Assembly (NCBI GenBank): GCA_026419785.1
Contig: JAODTK010002065.1
Coordinates: 62,001 to 126,000 of the forward strand
Direction of reading: 5' to 3'
DNA from: Sclerodactyla briareus
Lineage: Eukaryota; Echinodermata; Holothuroidea; Dendrochirotida; Sclerodactylidae
Length of the DNA stretch: 64,000 nt
Shown here: positions 12,541 to 24,301 of the stretch, in pieces
How the letters are laid out: the number at the start of each line of letters is the position of its first letter
How positions within the stretch are numbered: the first letter of the stretch is position 1
Made by a program: the position numbers and the translations under genes
Notes under the pieces: model-generated
Told to the model about the DNA's origin: nothing
The model's database searches: none
What the model saw: only the letters and a program-made list of their open reading frames with translations

Positions 12541-15500
12541 TATGCATAACACAAATGGTCGTACTAGGAATATTAGTTGTAAACGTATCTACGATTAGGC
12601 CAAACCTTTGAGGTTTCGTTAACAATCTTGTAGTGTTCAAGTGATATCGGGGTATGAGGTTCCCCTCATTAAATTCGAGCAGTACATCATCAGTGGTATA
12701 CTGGTCTGCCACCATGGAACTATTATATTACCTGGAGAGGCGAGGACAGCCTAAGCTTGTAACTATTTGAGGAGAAAAGTCGTCCCTGTGCGAGCTATAC
12801 TGAAGGATGCATAACACAAACATGGTCGTACTAGGAATATTAGTTGTAACGTATCTACGATTTAGGCCAAACCTTTGAGGTTCGTTAACAATCTTGCAGT
12901 GTTCAAGTGATATCGGGGTATGAGGTTCCCCTCAATTATAATTCGAGCAGTACATCATCAGTGGTATACTGGTCTGCAACCATGGAACTATTATATTACC
13001 TGGAGAGGCGAGGACAGCCTAAGCTTGTAACTATTTGAGGAGAAAAGTCGTCCCTGTGCGAGCTATACTGAAGGATGCATAACACAACATGGTCGTACTA
13101 GAATATTAGTTGTAAACGTATCTACGATTTAGGCCCAAAACCTTTGAGGTTTCGTAACAATCTTGCAGTGTTCAAGTGATATCGGGGTATGAAGTCCCTC
13201 ATATAGTTCGAGCAGTACATCATCAGTGGTATACTGGTCTGCACCATGGAACTATTATATTACCTGGAGAGGCGAGGAGAACCTAATGCTTGTAACTATT
13301 TGAGGAGAAAAGTCGTCCCTGTGCGAGCTATACTGAAGGATGCATAACACAACATGGTCGTACTAGGAATATTAGTTGTAAACGTATCTACGATTTAGGC
13401 CCAAAACCTTTGAGGTTCGTTAACAATCTTGCAGTGTTCAAGTGATATCGGGGTATGAGGTTCCCCTCATTATAATTCGAGCAGTACATCATCAGTGGTA
13501 TACTGGTCTGCACCATGGAACTATTATATTACCTGGAGAGGCGAGGACAGCCTAATGCTTGTAACTATTTGAGGAGAAAAGTCGTCCCTGTGCGAGCTAT
13601 ACGGAAGGATGCATAAAACACAAAATGGTCGTACTAGGATATTAGTTGTAAACGTATCTACGATTTAGGCCCAAAACCTTGAGGTTCGTTAACAATCTTG
13701 CAGTGTTCAAGTGATATCGGGGTATGAGGTTCCCCTCATTATAATTCGAGCAGTGCATCATCAGTGGTATACTGGTCTGCCACCATGGAACTATTATATT
13801 ACTGGAGAGCGAGGACAGCCTAATGCTTGTAACTACTTGAAGAGAAACGCGTCCCTGCTGCGAGCTATACTGAAGGATGCATAACACAAACATGGTCGTA
13901 CTAGAAATATTAGTTGTAAACGTATCTACGATTTCGGCCCAAAACCTTTGAGGTTTCGTTACAATCTTGCAGTGTCAAGTGATATCGGGGTATGAATTCC
14001 CCTCATTATAGTTCGAGCAGTACATCATCAGTGGTATACTGGTCTGCACCATGGAACTATTATATTACCTGGAAGAGGCGAGGACGCCTAATGTTTGTAA
14101 CTATTTGAGGAGAAAAGTCGTCCCTGTGCGAGCTATACGAAGGATGCATAACACAAACATGGTCGTACTAGGAATATTAGTTGTAAACGTATCTACGATT
14201 TAGGCCCAAAATCTTTGAGGTTTCGTTAACAATCTTGCAGTGTTCAAGTGATATCGGGGTATGAGGTTCCCCTCATTATAATTCGAGCAGTACATCATCA
14301 GTGGTATACTGGTCTGCCACCATGGAACTATTATATTACTGGAGAGGCCGAGGACAGCCTAATGCTTGTAACTATTTGAGGAGAAAAGTCGTCCCTGTGC
14401 GAGCATACTGAAGGATGGCATAACACAAACATGGTCGTACTAGGAATATTAGTTGTAAACGTATCTACGATTAGGCCCAAAACCTTTGAGGTTTCGTTAA
14501 CAATCTTGCAGTGTTCAAGTGATATCGGGGTATGAGGTTCCTCATTATATTCGAGCAGTGCATCATCAGTGGTTATACTGGTCTGCACCATGGAACTATT
14601 ATATTACTGGAGAGCGAGGACAGCCTAATGCTTGTACTATTTGAGGAGAAAAGTCGTCCCTGTGCGAGCTATACTGAGGATGCATAACACAAACATGGTC
14701 GTACTAGAAATATAGTTGTAAACGTATCTCCGATTTAGGCCCAAAACCTTTGCGGTTTCGTAACAATCTTGCAGTGTCAAGTGATATCGGGGTATGAGTT
14801 CCCCTCATTATAGTTCGAGCAGTACATCATCAGTGGTATACTGGTCTGCACCATGGAACTATTATATTACCTGGAGAGGCGAGGACAGCCTAATGCTTGT
14901 AACTATTTGAGGAGAAAAGTCGTCCCTGTGCGAGCTATACTGAAGGATGCATAACACAAACATGGTCGTACTAGGAATATTAGTTGTAAACGTATCGACG
15001 ATTTAGGCCCAAAAAATCCTTTGAGGTTTCGTTAACAATCTTGCAGTGTCAAGTGATATCGGGGTATGAAGTTCCCCTCATTATAATTCGAGCAGTACAT
15101 CATCAGTGGTATATGGTCTGCACCATGGAACTATTATATTACATGGAGAGGCGAGGACAGCCTAATGCTTGTAACTATTTGAGGAGAAAAATGTCCCTGT
15201 GCGAGCTATACTGAGGATGCATAACACAACATGGTCGTACTAGAAATATTAGTTGTAAACGTATCTACGATTTAGGCCCAAAACCGTGAGGTTTCGTTAA
15301 CAATCTTGCAGTGTTCAAGTGATATCGGGGTATGAAGTCCCTCATATAGTTCGAGCAGTACATCATCAGTGGTATACTGGTCTGCACCATGGAACTATTA
15401 TATTACCTGGAGAGGCGAGGAGAACCTAATGCTTGTAACTATTTGAGGAGAAAAGTCGTCCCTGTGCGAGCTATACTGAAGATGCATAACACAACATGGT

Positions 15501-16819
15501 CGTACTAGGAATATTAGTTGTAAACGTATCTACGATTTAGGCCCAAAACCTTGAGGTTCGTTAACAATCTTGCAGTGTTCAAGTGATATCGGGGTATGAG
15601 GTTCCCCTCATTATAATTCGAGCAGTACATCATCAGTGGTATACTGGTCTGCACCATGGAACTATTATATTACTGGAGAGCGAGGACAGCCTAATGCTTG
15701 TAACTATTCGAGGAGAAAAGTCGTCCCTGTGCGAGCTATACTGAAGGATGCATAACACAAACATGGTCGTACTAGAAATATTAGTTGTAACGTATCTACG
15801 ATTTAGGCCCAAAACCTTTGAGGTTTCGTTAACAATCTTGCAGTGTTCAAGTGATATCGGGGTATGAAGTTCCCCTCATTATAGTTCGAGCAGTACATCA
15901 TCAGTGGTATACTGGTCTGCACCATGGAACTATTATATTCCTGGAGAGGCGAGGACAGCCTAATGCTTGTAACTACTTGAAGAGAAAAAGTGTCCCTGTG
16001 CGAGCTATACGAAGGATGCATAACACAAACATGGTCGTACTAGAAATATTAGTTGTAAACGTATCTACGATTTAGGCCCAAAACCTTTGAGGTTCGTTAA
16101 CAATCTTGCAGTGTCAAGTGATATCGGGGTATGAAGTTCCCCTCATTATAGTTCGAGCAGTACATCATCAGTGGTATACTGGTCTGCACCATGGAACTAT
16201 TATATTACCTGGAGAGGCGAGGAGAACCTAATGCTTGTAACTATTCGAGGAGAAAAGTCGTCCCTGTGCGAGCTATACTGAAGGATGCATAACACAAACA
16301 TGGTCGTACTAGGAATATTAGTTGTAAACGTATCTACGATTTAGGCCCAAAACCTTGAGGTTCGTTAACAATCTTGCAGTGTTCAAGTGATATCGGGGTA
16401 TGAGGTTCCCCTCATTATAATTCGAGCAGTACATCATCAGTGGTATACTGGTCTGCACCATGGAACTATTATATTACCTGGAGAGGCGAGGACAGCCTAA
16501 TGCTTGTAACTATTTGAGGAGAAAAGTCGTCCCTGTGCGAGCTATACTGAAGATGCATAACACAAACATGGTCGTACTAGAAATATTAGTTGTAAACGTA
16601 TCTACGATTTAGGCCCAAAACCTTTGAGGTTTCGTTAACAATCTTGCAGTGTCAAGTGATATCGGGGTATGAAGTTCCCCTCATTATAGTTCGAGCAGTA
16701 CATCATCAGTGGTATACTGGTCTGCACCATGGAACTATTATATTACATGGAGAGGCGAGGAGAACCTAATGCTTGTAACTATTTGAGGAGAAAAGTCGTC
16801 CCTGTGCGAGCTATACTGA
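12541..16819. repeat. Satellite array, 16 monomers of about 267 bp
   Basis: The marker GGTCGTACTA recurs 16 times (12557, 12824, 13091, 13356, 13627, 13894, 14161, 14433, 14697, 14964, 15233, 15498, 15765, 16033, 16302, 16570), giving a period of 264-272 bp. The last unit ends near 16,819 with CGAGCTATACTGA. Monomers are head to tail with no insertion. Two subtypes alternate irregularly: one with TAGGAATAT and ATGAGGTTCCCCTCAT, the other with TAGAAATAT and ATGAAGTTCCCCTCAT. Each monomer carries two short inverted repeats, AAACCTTTGAGGTTT and (first subtype) ATGAGG-TTCC-CCTCAT. Copies differ mostly by one-base indels. Open frames inside it are by-products. I see no match to the CENP-B box pattern. 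Function unknown. Confidence 0.98.
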
Positions 16820-17774
16820 GGTTAGAAGCAATTGCATTGGCATGAGCAACTTCGTATCTGCAACAACAGTTAGTGTTACTTAATTCTCTATTGCAGGGAA
16901 GCAGCGGAAACAAATTCAAGGCAGAGCAACCTGGATGGGGAAAATGTCAGTATGTGTGCATGCAGTATCAACACAAGGAGTGCAATCGCCTTCCAACGCG
17001 GGTTGGGGAGGGGGGAATTTCGGCTTCTAGGCTTTAGGTAGAGTGACTAATGCTAAAAGGCGGTTGTACGGTTGTACAACAGCCTTGTACGTATAGACAA
17101 AGCAAAGTTGAAAAAGGAAAAAAGACAGGCACGTGCATCGTATTCTTTGCTCAATGAATCTACATAGTGGCGCCAAAGGTGTGGGTGCGGTGATCGTTAG
17201 ATTGTCGGGGCTCGGTCTGCCGGGTCGTGTCGTGTGTTGGTTCGACTGCTAAGTGAACAATAAATAATATATAGCCTGAACTAATCTAGGGAGAGCTTTA
17301 TGCCCACACGTAGGATACACGCACCTGTATGCAAAACACATATACTTCTTCGGAACAAAACGAAAAATCCGCCTAGACAGGAGATCTCAAGCACATTCAC
17401 GCGGGTCACGGGGTCACTCACATGAACACCCACACGTACGCATGTACATTGAAACATGACTTCACAGACGGAAGACCTGGAGGCAATGTAGGTCAAACAT
17501 TGACTCTACAAGTACATTCAGGCGACCTTAAACAATCAATGGGTCCCCCAAGAAAATCCTCCCATCGAAACAGCTGTATCGGAGCAATGAACGATCAGCT
17601 TGAATTAATGGGCCATCTCAACAACTCCTGCGGAAACATGTCAGTGAACTTGTTGTTTCCTATATGGAGAGGCTTACCTATCGTCTTGGAGAAGGTTAGA
17701 CATATACATGGCCAGGAAATGGGCAGAGAGTAGATATTGCACTATGCGACAGCCAAACGATAACCTCCACCGTG
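16820..17774. other. Right flank of satellite, mostly unassigned
   Basis: Unique-looking sequence except for the candidate exon at 16,897. A 103-codon plus-strand frame at 17,422-17,733 shows no familiar motif. Confidence 0.45.
16897..16949 (+). CDS. Candidate short internal exon next to the satellite
   Basis: A good 3' splice site precedes it: a pyrimidine-rich TTAATTCTCTATTGCAG ending at 16,896 with a branch-like TTACTTA upstream. A weak donor GTATGT follows at 16,950. Two frames stay open across the interval and beyond; one continues with several cysteines to a stop near 17,037. No product is recognisable. It could be a real exon of an unknown gene or a chance splice-like pattern beside the array. 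Confidence 0.22.
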
Positions 17775-17812
17775 ACATACATACATACATACATACATAC
17801 ATACATACATGC
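17775..17812. repeat. (ATAC)n microsatellite
   Basis: About nine tandem ATAC units. Confidence 0.95.
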
Positions 17813-17841
17813 ATCAAATTTACAAATCCAATCCAACAACT

Positions 17842-18524
17842 AGACATGTGCAGGCGGGTAAACCGCCGACGTGTATATCCCCGCAGAAATGGCCTTTGTT
17901 GACCTTGTTTGAAGAAAGCACATTGAAGTTATGTCCATTTGAACCTCCAGTGACTTTGAAATGCCCTCCTGTTGTTCAAGAACCACTGTAGTTCAACATT
18001 CGGGGCTCTTTTCTTCGAATCTGACAAAGTTAGAAAATCTCGAATAAAATGCAAATTTGACCTCTTATGACCTTGAAATTACCGTCAAGTTTTTCGGGAC
18101 CCACTTTTGTCCCCACGCAATCAAGTTTTCATGTAATCAGACTAACTCTGTATTTTCGCCAAAAAAAAAAACAAAAAAAAAAACGACGAATTTGACATCC
18201 GGTGACCGGTGAAAATCGGCGCAGTTTTTCGGGACCATTTTTTGTCCCCACCCACCAAGTCTCATGTGAATCGAACCAACTCTTTTTTATCGTTCAAAAC
18301 CTGCAAAATAGAGAGCAGCAAACATGCAGTGACGCCACTTTCGAACTCATCTGAGATTTTGCTAGGACGGACATGTGTACCAAGTTTCAGATCGATCGGA
18401 TAGAGCGTTGTTAAAGGTTATTGCGCTAACGCTTAAAGTTTCCGGAGGCGGCGGCGGCGGAGACGGCGGATACACCCCCAAAACCATCATATCCCCGATC
18501 ACTTACAGTGCTGCGGGGATATAA
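17842..18524 (+). mobile_element. TATATCCCC-type non-autonomous element, copy 1
   Basis: Starts AGACATGTGCAGGCGGGTAA, includes the inverted word GGCGGGTAAACCGCC, then TATATCCCCGCAG; it ends with CTGCGGGGATATA, the inverse of that last word. A terminal stem (TATCCCC/GGGGATA) closes the 3' end. The interior is noncoding and contains TGACCT half-sites (a perfect pair spaced by 4 nt at 18,058-18,073) and a GGCGGCGGCGGCGGAGACGG stretch. Copies lie at 53,022-53,760 (same orientation) and 55,035-55,648 (inverted), with relatives at 35.3-35.8 and 39.5-40.0 kb. No transposase is visible. Class unknown: the end hairpin and lack of an obvious target duplication would fit a Helitron-like element, but this is inference. 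Confidence 0.75.
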
Positions 18525-19304
18525 TAATACGTCTATACTTGAGGCTCCTATGTAGAATATGGAAATAAACAATACTATGCAACACGGCATGTTTTTGTAA
18601 CTTTGGCTACGTCTACGTGCGAGGCTATGTACAACCGATTTTTGGCGTCGGTCACCCTACCTAGAGCCAAAATGTCTCCCAACCCATGCTGTGATGTATA
18701 ATATGATAATATATAATAGCATCATGTTCGAAACCCGTGAAGGCTAAATTAATTTCATCATTGTAGACGACGTATCGTGTAGTGTTTGCAATGTGCAACT
18801 AAACATGTTATTTTCTCAGACTGTATCATAGTACGACAGGCGGTCAGATCAACAGTTCTGACGAAATCACATGCGTGACCGGCAGGCCTCCAACAATTTA
18901 TTCAGTAGGCCTACCCAGGTTTACGTAAATGATTCTTCCTCTCCTGAGAATCCGCCATATATTTTTCAGCCAATGGTTTTCCGTTTCTCAGTCACGGAAA
19001 TCTATATCCAACATCAAGAGAAAACCCAGAACCGGCAACACAGATTTAACAAACCTGTGCCGACCTGATTCATTCATTCTCGTTCGGTGAATACTCCCGC
19101 CGGTATTGAAGCTGACGCACTATTTACGAGGGCGGCACATTTCAGTTACCGTTTGAACTCCCCGGGGATTGGTTGACACTATTGATGATTACGTCACGTT
19201 TCCCTGCGAGGCTGCCAACCAAGTTCAGGTTCGCTTCGAGGATGCACTATCATCATGATCATGGAGAATTTGGATGAACGATGAGATCGTGAGGACCAAC
19301 TTAC
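18525..19304. other. Unassigned DNA
   Basis: No gene recognised between the TATATCCCC element and the minus-strand candidate exon. If that exon is real, this is intron downstream of it. Confidence 0.45.
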
Positions 19305-19440
19305 CCATTCGATCCGTTGTGATGGAGGTGTATCTTTGACAATCAAGGGCTCAGTCAGGCTACGGCTATCTTCTCTCATTGCCGACGTAATCAGGTCATT
19401 CGAGGTCAAATGCTGAGGAGGGGGTCGATCAGTACACAAT
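19305..19440 (-). CDS. Candidate internal exon of an unidentified gene
   Basis: The minus strand shows a well-formed exon: a pyrimidine-rich acceptor ending TTGTTTGCGTTCTCCAG (19,441-19,457), a 136-nt body, and a consensus donor GAATGG|GTAAGT at 19,305/19,304. One frame is open throughout: the first base completes a codon, then 45 codons follow and end exactly at the donor. The peptide is hydrophilic, with PPPQHLTSNDL near its start and SLTEPLIVKDTPPSQRIEW at its end; no family is recognised. It has no membrane segment and would suit a cytosolic linker or tail. No partner exon could be found by eye on either side. The splice-site quality and matching phase make it the best host-gene candidate in the window, but a single exon is not proof. 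Confidence 0.5.
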
Positions 19441-20566
19441 CTGGAGAACGCAAACAAGTATAAAATTGTAATTTTGAGAATAGGTTGCAGATATGAAGGG
19501 GAAGAATGCCACTCTCTTTTAACCAGTCGACTTCAATCAACGAATAAGTTCTCAGTGCAATATTCAAATAACGCATACGATTATCATGTTATAACGTATA
19601 ACATGTATAATATAGATAGGGAGAGAATAATATAACCCCACTGTAATGTGTATTGTTTTTGCTTTTGTTTATTAGGTGAAAAGTTGTTGCTTGGAAGTGA
19701 TGTTATCAAATATTGAATATAGAACACCTTGGAATAACTGTACAACGCATCGAGAGGGTTATCGAAAAAAAAACCATATTCATAGTGACGTCATATTGGT
19801 GATTTCCCCCATTTTCTAATGATAGGTAATGTGACGGGTGACTGGAAATTTCAAATTGAAAAAAAGTCACACAATTCAATGTTTCTGTGTAACTGGAATA
19901 ACATCGACGTTGAAAAAGGATTTTTGGTGAAAAGTACCATCCTTGGCCAAGTCTTGTTATTTAGCGATTTTTAAACTTTTCTCTCGTTCTTCCCCTTCCT
20001 CCTTCCTTATTTCATTCCTATTACTTCGATTTTGTTAGAGGGGGGAGAACTTGCCCCACCGTCACCCCAATGGCTACCCCACTGCTTGAAACAGCTCGCA
20101 GTTCATTCACCTGCCATCCTGTTCCTATATGCCAAACCACATCATATAGCTGTTATGTAGGGCGTAATCTTGCCCTAACGACCCTAAACAATAGAATACG
20201 CCAAATAGGCTAATTAATAATCTTAATAATACTAGATACACTGAACTTACCTCTGGCGACCAATTAGTAAACTAATCACCTCTGGCGACTCCAGTCAATT
20301 ATTATATATTTATCAAGAATCAAAGTAGTACATACCTACCAAGTAGGTCTATCGTGAAAATCTGACAAACCTTGAAAAATAATCGCTATACTGTCTCTTT
20401 CTTAACTTTGTTCAGGCAAGACAAAAGGGCAAAAGAAATTTTTCTTTTCATAAATTCTCATTGTTTACAGATTCATGGTAGCTGGCAGGGAAAGTGTTGA
20501 CAGGTCAAGTAACAAATTTCCCACTGGTGCCTCTCAGCTGAAGTGATGTATTGAGGAATTCATTTT
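19441..20566. other. Unassigned DNA, possible intron
   Basis: No coding region recognised. A perfect TGACGTCA lies at 19,786-19,793. The block GTCGCCAGAGGTGATTAGTT and its neighbour near 20,255-20,290 form a short tandem duplication (CACCTCTGGCGACYCC). Confidence 0.45.
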
Positions 20567-20567
20567 C

Positions 20568-20597
20568 CTAGGCTTGTTTTGTGCAACAAGTCTAGGT
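20568..20597. repeat. Near-perfect 12-bp hairpin
   Basis: CCTAGGCTTGTT and AACAAGTCTAGG are inverse with one mismatch and a 6-nt loop. It sits just upstream of the composite repeat and may be the end of a foldback element. Confidence 0.6.
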
Positions 20598-21156
20598 TGA
20601 TTGATCCTATATATAAAAGCCAATGGCATGACCATTGGATTTAATTAAATTCTGATAATTAGCCTCAAACTACCTTGATGACAGTCAACAGTTTCAACAG
20701 TTTTCATGAAAAAATGTTCCCAAAATAATAAGCACCATGTCCCAAAATATCAGCCACATCGCATATAGTCTTTAGTGACCTTGAATGTCTTTGAACTGGA
20801 ATCCGTTTTTTTCATGAAAAAATGTTACCCTTGATATGCTAAGAAATATCAGCCATATCGGATACAGTCACTGGAAATTGTTGCAGAAAATAATAATATT
20901 TGTCAGTATTTTTTTACCTTGAATGACCTTTGAAAATGCTTTTCTCGATGTGATGTTCCAAGCCCCAAAAGCATTATACAATCAGATACACACCTTCACG
21001 ACCTTTGACCCCTTGTAACTTGAAGACCAAGTGTCAGATCGAAGCGAGAGTTGGTTTCGTCTATGTAGCACACAGAGCTCTATCACATATCCAAAAGTTG
21101 ACTGCTTTTATAACTTTGCCCTGTAATTTCTAGAATAAGCACATTTTCTTAGGACT

Positions 21157-21176
21157 TGACCTTTGACCTTTGACCT
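21157..21176 (-). promoter_or_regulatory. Three AGGTCA half-sites spaced by one base (tandem DR1)
   Basis: TGACCT occurs at 21157-21162, 21164-21169 and 21171-21176, each separated by one T. On the minus strand this is AGGTCA three times with 1-nt spacers, the DR1 layout recognised by RXR, HNF4, COUP-TF and PPAR-RXR type receptors. Binding is not shown; it lies inside a repeat. Confidence 0.4.
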
Positions 21177-21871
21177 CGTCTTTAGATGTTGTTTGATCCA
21201 CTAAATCCAAAAATTACCATGACAAATTTCTACGAGCACCCTGACTGCACTCGTACTACTAACTGATTTATGCGAATTATTAACATTAAAATGACCTTCA
21301 GTGAACTTGACACTGTTGTTAAATCAATCGAGATTGAAGGTATACCATAATAACAAGTTTCATGGGAATTTAACCAACTTAGTGCATAAATTATGCAAAT
21401 TGGACTAGTTAAGTGCGAATTAGTATTATTAGATGACCTTGGTGACCTCGTCCCTACTGTAAAATGTAGCGGGACTATAGATAAACCATCTCCACCGAGT
21501 TCCGTAAAAATCCAACAAACTTTAAAAAACGCAGAAATTATGTAAATTAGACTTCTTAATCAGCATATACCATGCCAGAAATATTAAGTTCGTGTACACT
21601 TCATTAAGTTGGTATATACTCTGAACTGCATCACCAATGCATCTACCGATCAAGAGATATCTTGTACACGAGCTTTTAGGCCAATTTTAATAAAATATCA
21701 AAATTACGCAAATTAGTCTTGGTCTTTGGTCTTTTGGGACGAAACGTGGATGCCGTCGACAAACCCCCTCACCGAAACACCTCCACACAAAGTCAGACAG
21801 ACACACACAACAAAGTAATCACTGTGGTCTCTCCTTGACAAAGTTCATGCGAGACGAAAAAACAACACTGG

Positions 21872-21887
21872 AGGGGGGGGGGGGGGG
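21872..21887. repeat. Poly-G tract
   Basis: About 16 consecutive G, followed by TCCCCGGGG. Confidence 0.95.
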
Positions 21888-24210
21888 TCCCCGGGGTTAC
21901 AGGATCCTCATCGGCATTCCTGAAAATGTGATACTATTCAGTCGTTTCTATCTCCACTATATGCAAGCTGCAAAAAACTAGTGGAAAATTATCAAAATAT
22001 GAATGAAAATGACAGTTCGAATCTCCAAAAGGTCCCATATTCGTGGCAATTTCAGCGTGATTGCTAGGTAAAACCTCGCTTTGTATTGGTCCATCGTTCT
22101 ACAACTTTGAAACCTCTAATCCTTCCAATCTATGTAGATTATAATATGAAAGAAAGCTTCCAAAAGTGAGTCCATAAGAAACTTTCCCACTGTAAAAACA
22201 TTAGTGGTCATTTTCCCCTGATGCATAAACCGAGTTGTAATTTGTGTCTGTTCCATGTTGTAAATTCGAAATCATTCAACCATTGGAAAGATCAGAAAAT
22301 TTTCTTGGGAGATAGTGAAAAATTGTATCAATAAGAAACAAGACGATCTCTGCAGGGTCTCGCCTGATTGCGCGATCAGTGTTTTCTTCGATTGTCACCA
22401 TGCGAACAATTACAAGACATTCCATGTGTTGCTTTAAGATTTCGGTATTAGCATTTGACAGTAACAGCCTACTGATCAGTGACCAATTTCAAATTCCAGG
22501 ACTGATTATTGACAAGTCTACTAAAGGAGTATAAGTTTTGTGGAATGTGACTAAAATGCCCAAATTGTGCAAATTAAGAACCAATATCCAACTCATTGAG
22601 CCATTTTCTCACTTCAAATATCTCAGGACCAATAGTGAACCACACTTAAAGGTGGTCAGGGATGATATCTAAGTAACGCAGGTACTGAAAACGTGAACTT
22701 CAGTTGACCCCTGTAAGCCAGAGTCCAGAGATCATATAGGGGAGCACACTAATCAACACACTGAAATGATATATTTACTCGAATACCACGAAGTTATGAT
22801 TTCTCTGCCAATACGAATTAAAATATTGCGCAATCGAGCAGTTCTTCTTTTCGGGGATTAAGGCCAATCCGACGCCTACCAGGAAATCAATTCACAGATA
22901 GGTTCTAAAGCTAATTAGTGAACATCCAACCAAATATGAACTAAATTGAAATAATTCTTGTACCTTTATTTCCAATTTTGAGCCATTAATTTTTCCGAAC
23001 GTTACTGTGGTACCTCTCTTGCGCAAGCCTGCAGCTGCGCTGCTAATTCTGTAAAGTTTAGCTCACTATTCTTGAAAATTAAACTTTTCTGCATTTTATC
23101 GAGTTGTTATAGGTGCCTGAGATTCTATAAAACAATTATAGAGAAACTTCAAGAGATCTTTACATGATACTATAAGATCAATCATCAAATAATCAAGTGA
23201 ATTTGGGGTCATATTGGTATATCTTCTATTCAGTTGCCCAAATATACTAAATAACAACTTACGCAGCCAGCTTATCGAAAACCGGGATACTAAATTTCGT
23301 GCAAATATTGATCCATGACAGCCTTTAATACATTTAATGGGAATCCACACACTGGAACATTTGCATGAATGGAGCAATTTATACACACTGCACAACCCCC
23401 AGTGACTCGAGTCAATGTTAATACTTTTGGGGACTGAAGGTAGACCATACCATCAAGCTTCATGGAAATCGATCGAACTTTGAAATTGGGAATAAACCAT
23501 GCAAAAATAGACCACTGAATGACCTCCAGTGACCTCCAGTCTATGGGAAAAATGTTGGAGAGTAAAGGTAGCCATATCTACCAAGTTTCATAGAAAATAC
23601 AGCCAAACTTTGAAATTGCGCATAAATTATGCAAATTAGACACACTGAATGACCTCCAGTGACCCTGAATCCATGATAAAAAAATCGGAACTTGAGGTAA
23701 TCAATAAACCACCAGGTTTCATGAAAATCCAAGCAACTTCAAGATTTCGCATGAATGATGCAAATTAGACGTTGTAGGACCTCCATTGACCTCGAATCTT
23801 TGTTCAAAGTTGTGGACCTAAGGTAGACCATATTCACAATGTTTCGTGAAATCTGATGAACTTTTAAATTTCGCATAAATTATGCAAATTAGACCACTCA
23901 ATTACATATTTACACTGAAAAAACTAATCCGCTTTCATCCACCTTATATCATTCATCTATGTGTCCAAACCAAGTCCACCATAGCACCTGACATTCATCC
24001 GTAACCTTGCTACGAGCCTTAACAATAAATTACTTAAAAGAGGCTAATTACCTTACTTAATTTCGCAGATTAGTTTTTTTTTTTTTTTCAATCAGTAACT
24101 TTGTGCCCAGAATCCAATCAGATCGTGTTCACCCAACCCCGATACTACATACAAAATTTCATCAAAATCGGTCTTACCGTTTCGGGGAAATCCTGCTAAC
24201 AAGGAGTGGA

Positions 24211-24301
24211 CACATATCCACACAACGCACGCACTCCCACGCACATACGCACACACAAACAAACATACACACACACACATACATACCAACACACACACAT
24301 A
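24211..24301. repeat. Imperfect (CA)n microsatellite inside the composite repeat
   Basis: CA-rich tract with ATAC and AAAC interruptions. The inverted relative at 57,244-57,296 carries a (GT)n at the same internal position, so the microsatellite seed belongs to the element. Confidence 0.9.

Noticed and set aside
12467-16075. Open frames of 70-110 codons within the satellite
   Set aside because: They are read through repeated monomers in shifting frames, with no domain and no consistent frame between monomers.
12557-16819. CENP-B box in the satellite
   Set aside because: TTCG occurs (GTTTCGTTAAC, AATTCGAGC), but the downstream A and CGGG positions do not match.
12541-16819. CRISPR-like array
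   Set aside because: Units are contiguous 267-bp monomers without unique spacers, in a eukaryotic context.
23520-23535. A functional thyroid/LXR-type response element
   Set aside because: The DR4 is perfect in sequence, but it is part of the reiterated repeat phrase TGACCTCCAGTGACCT; function cannot be claimed.
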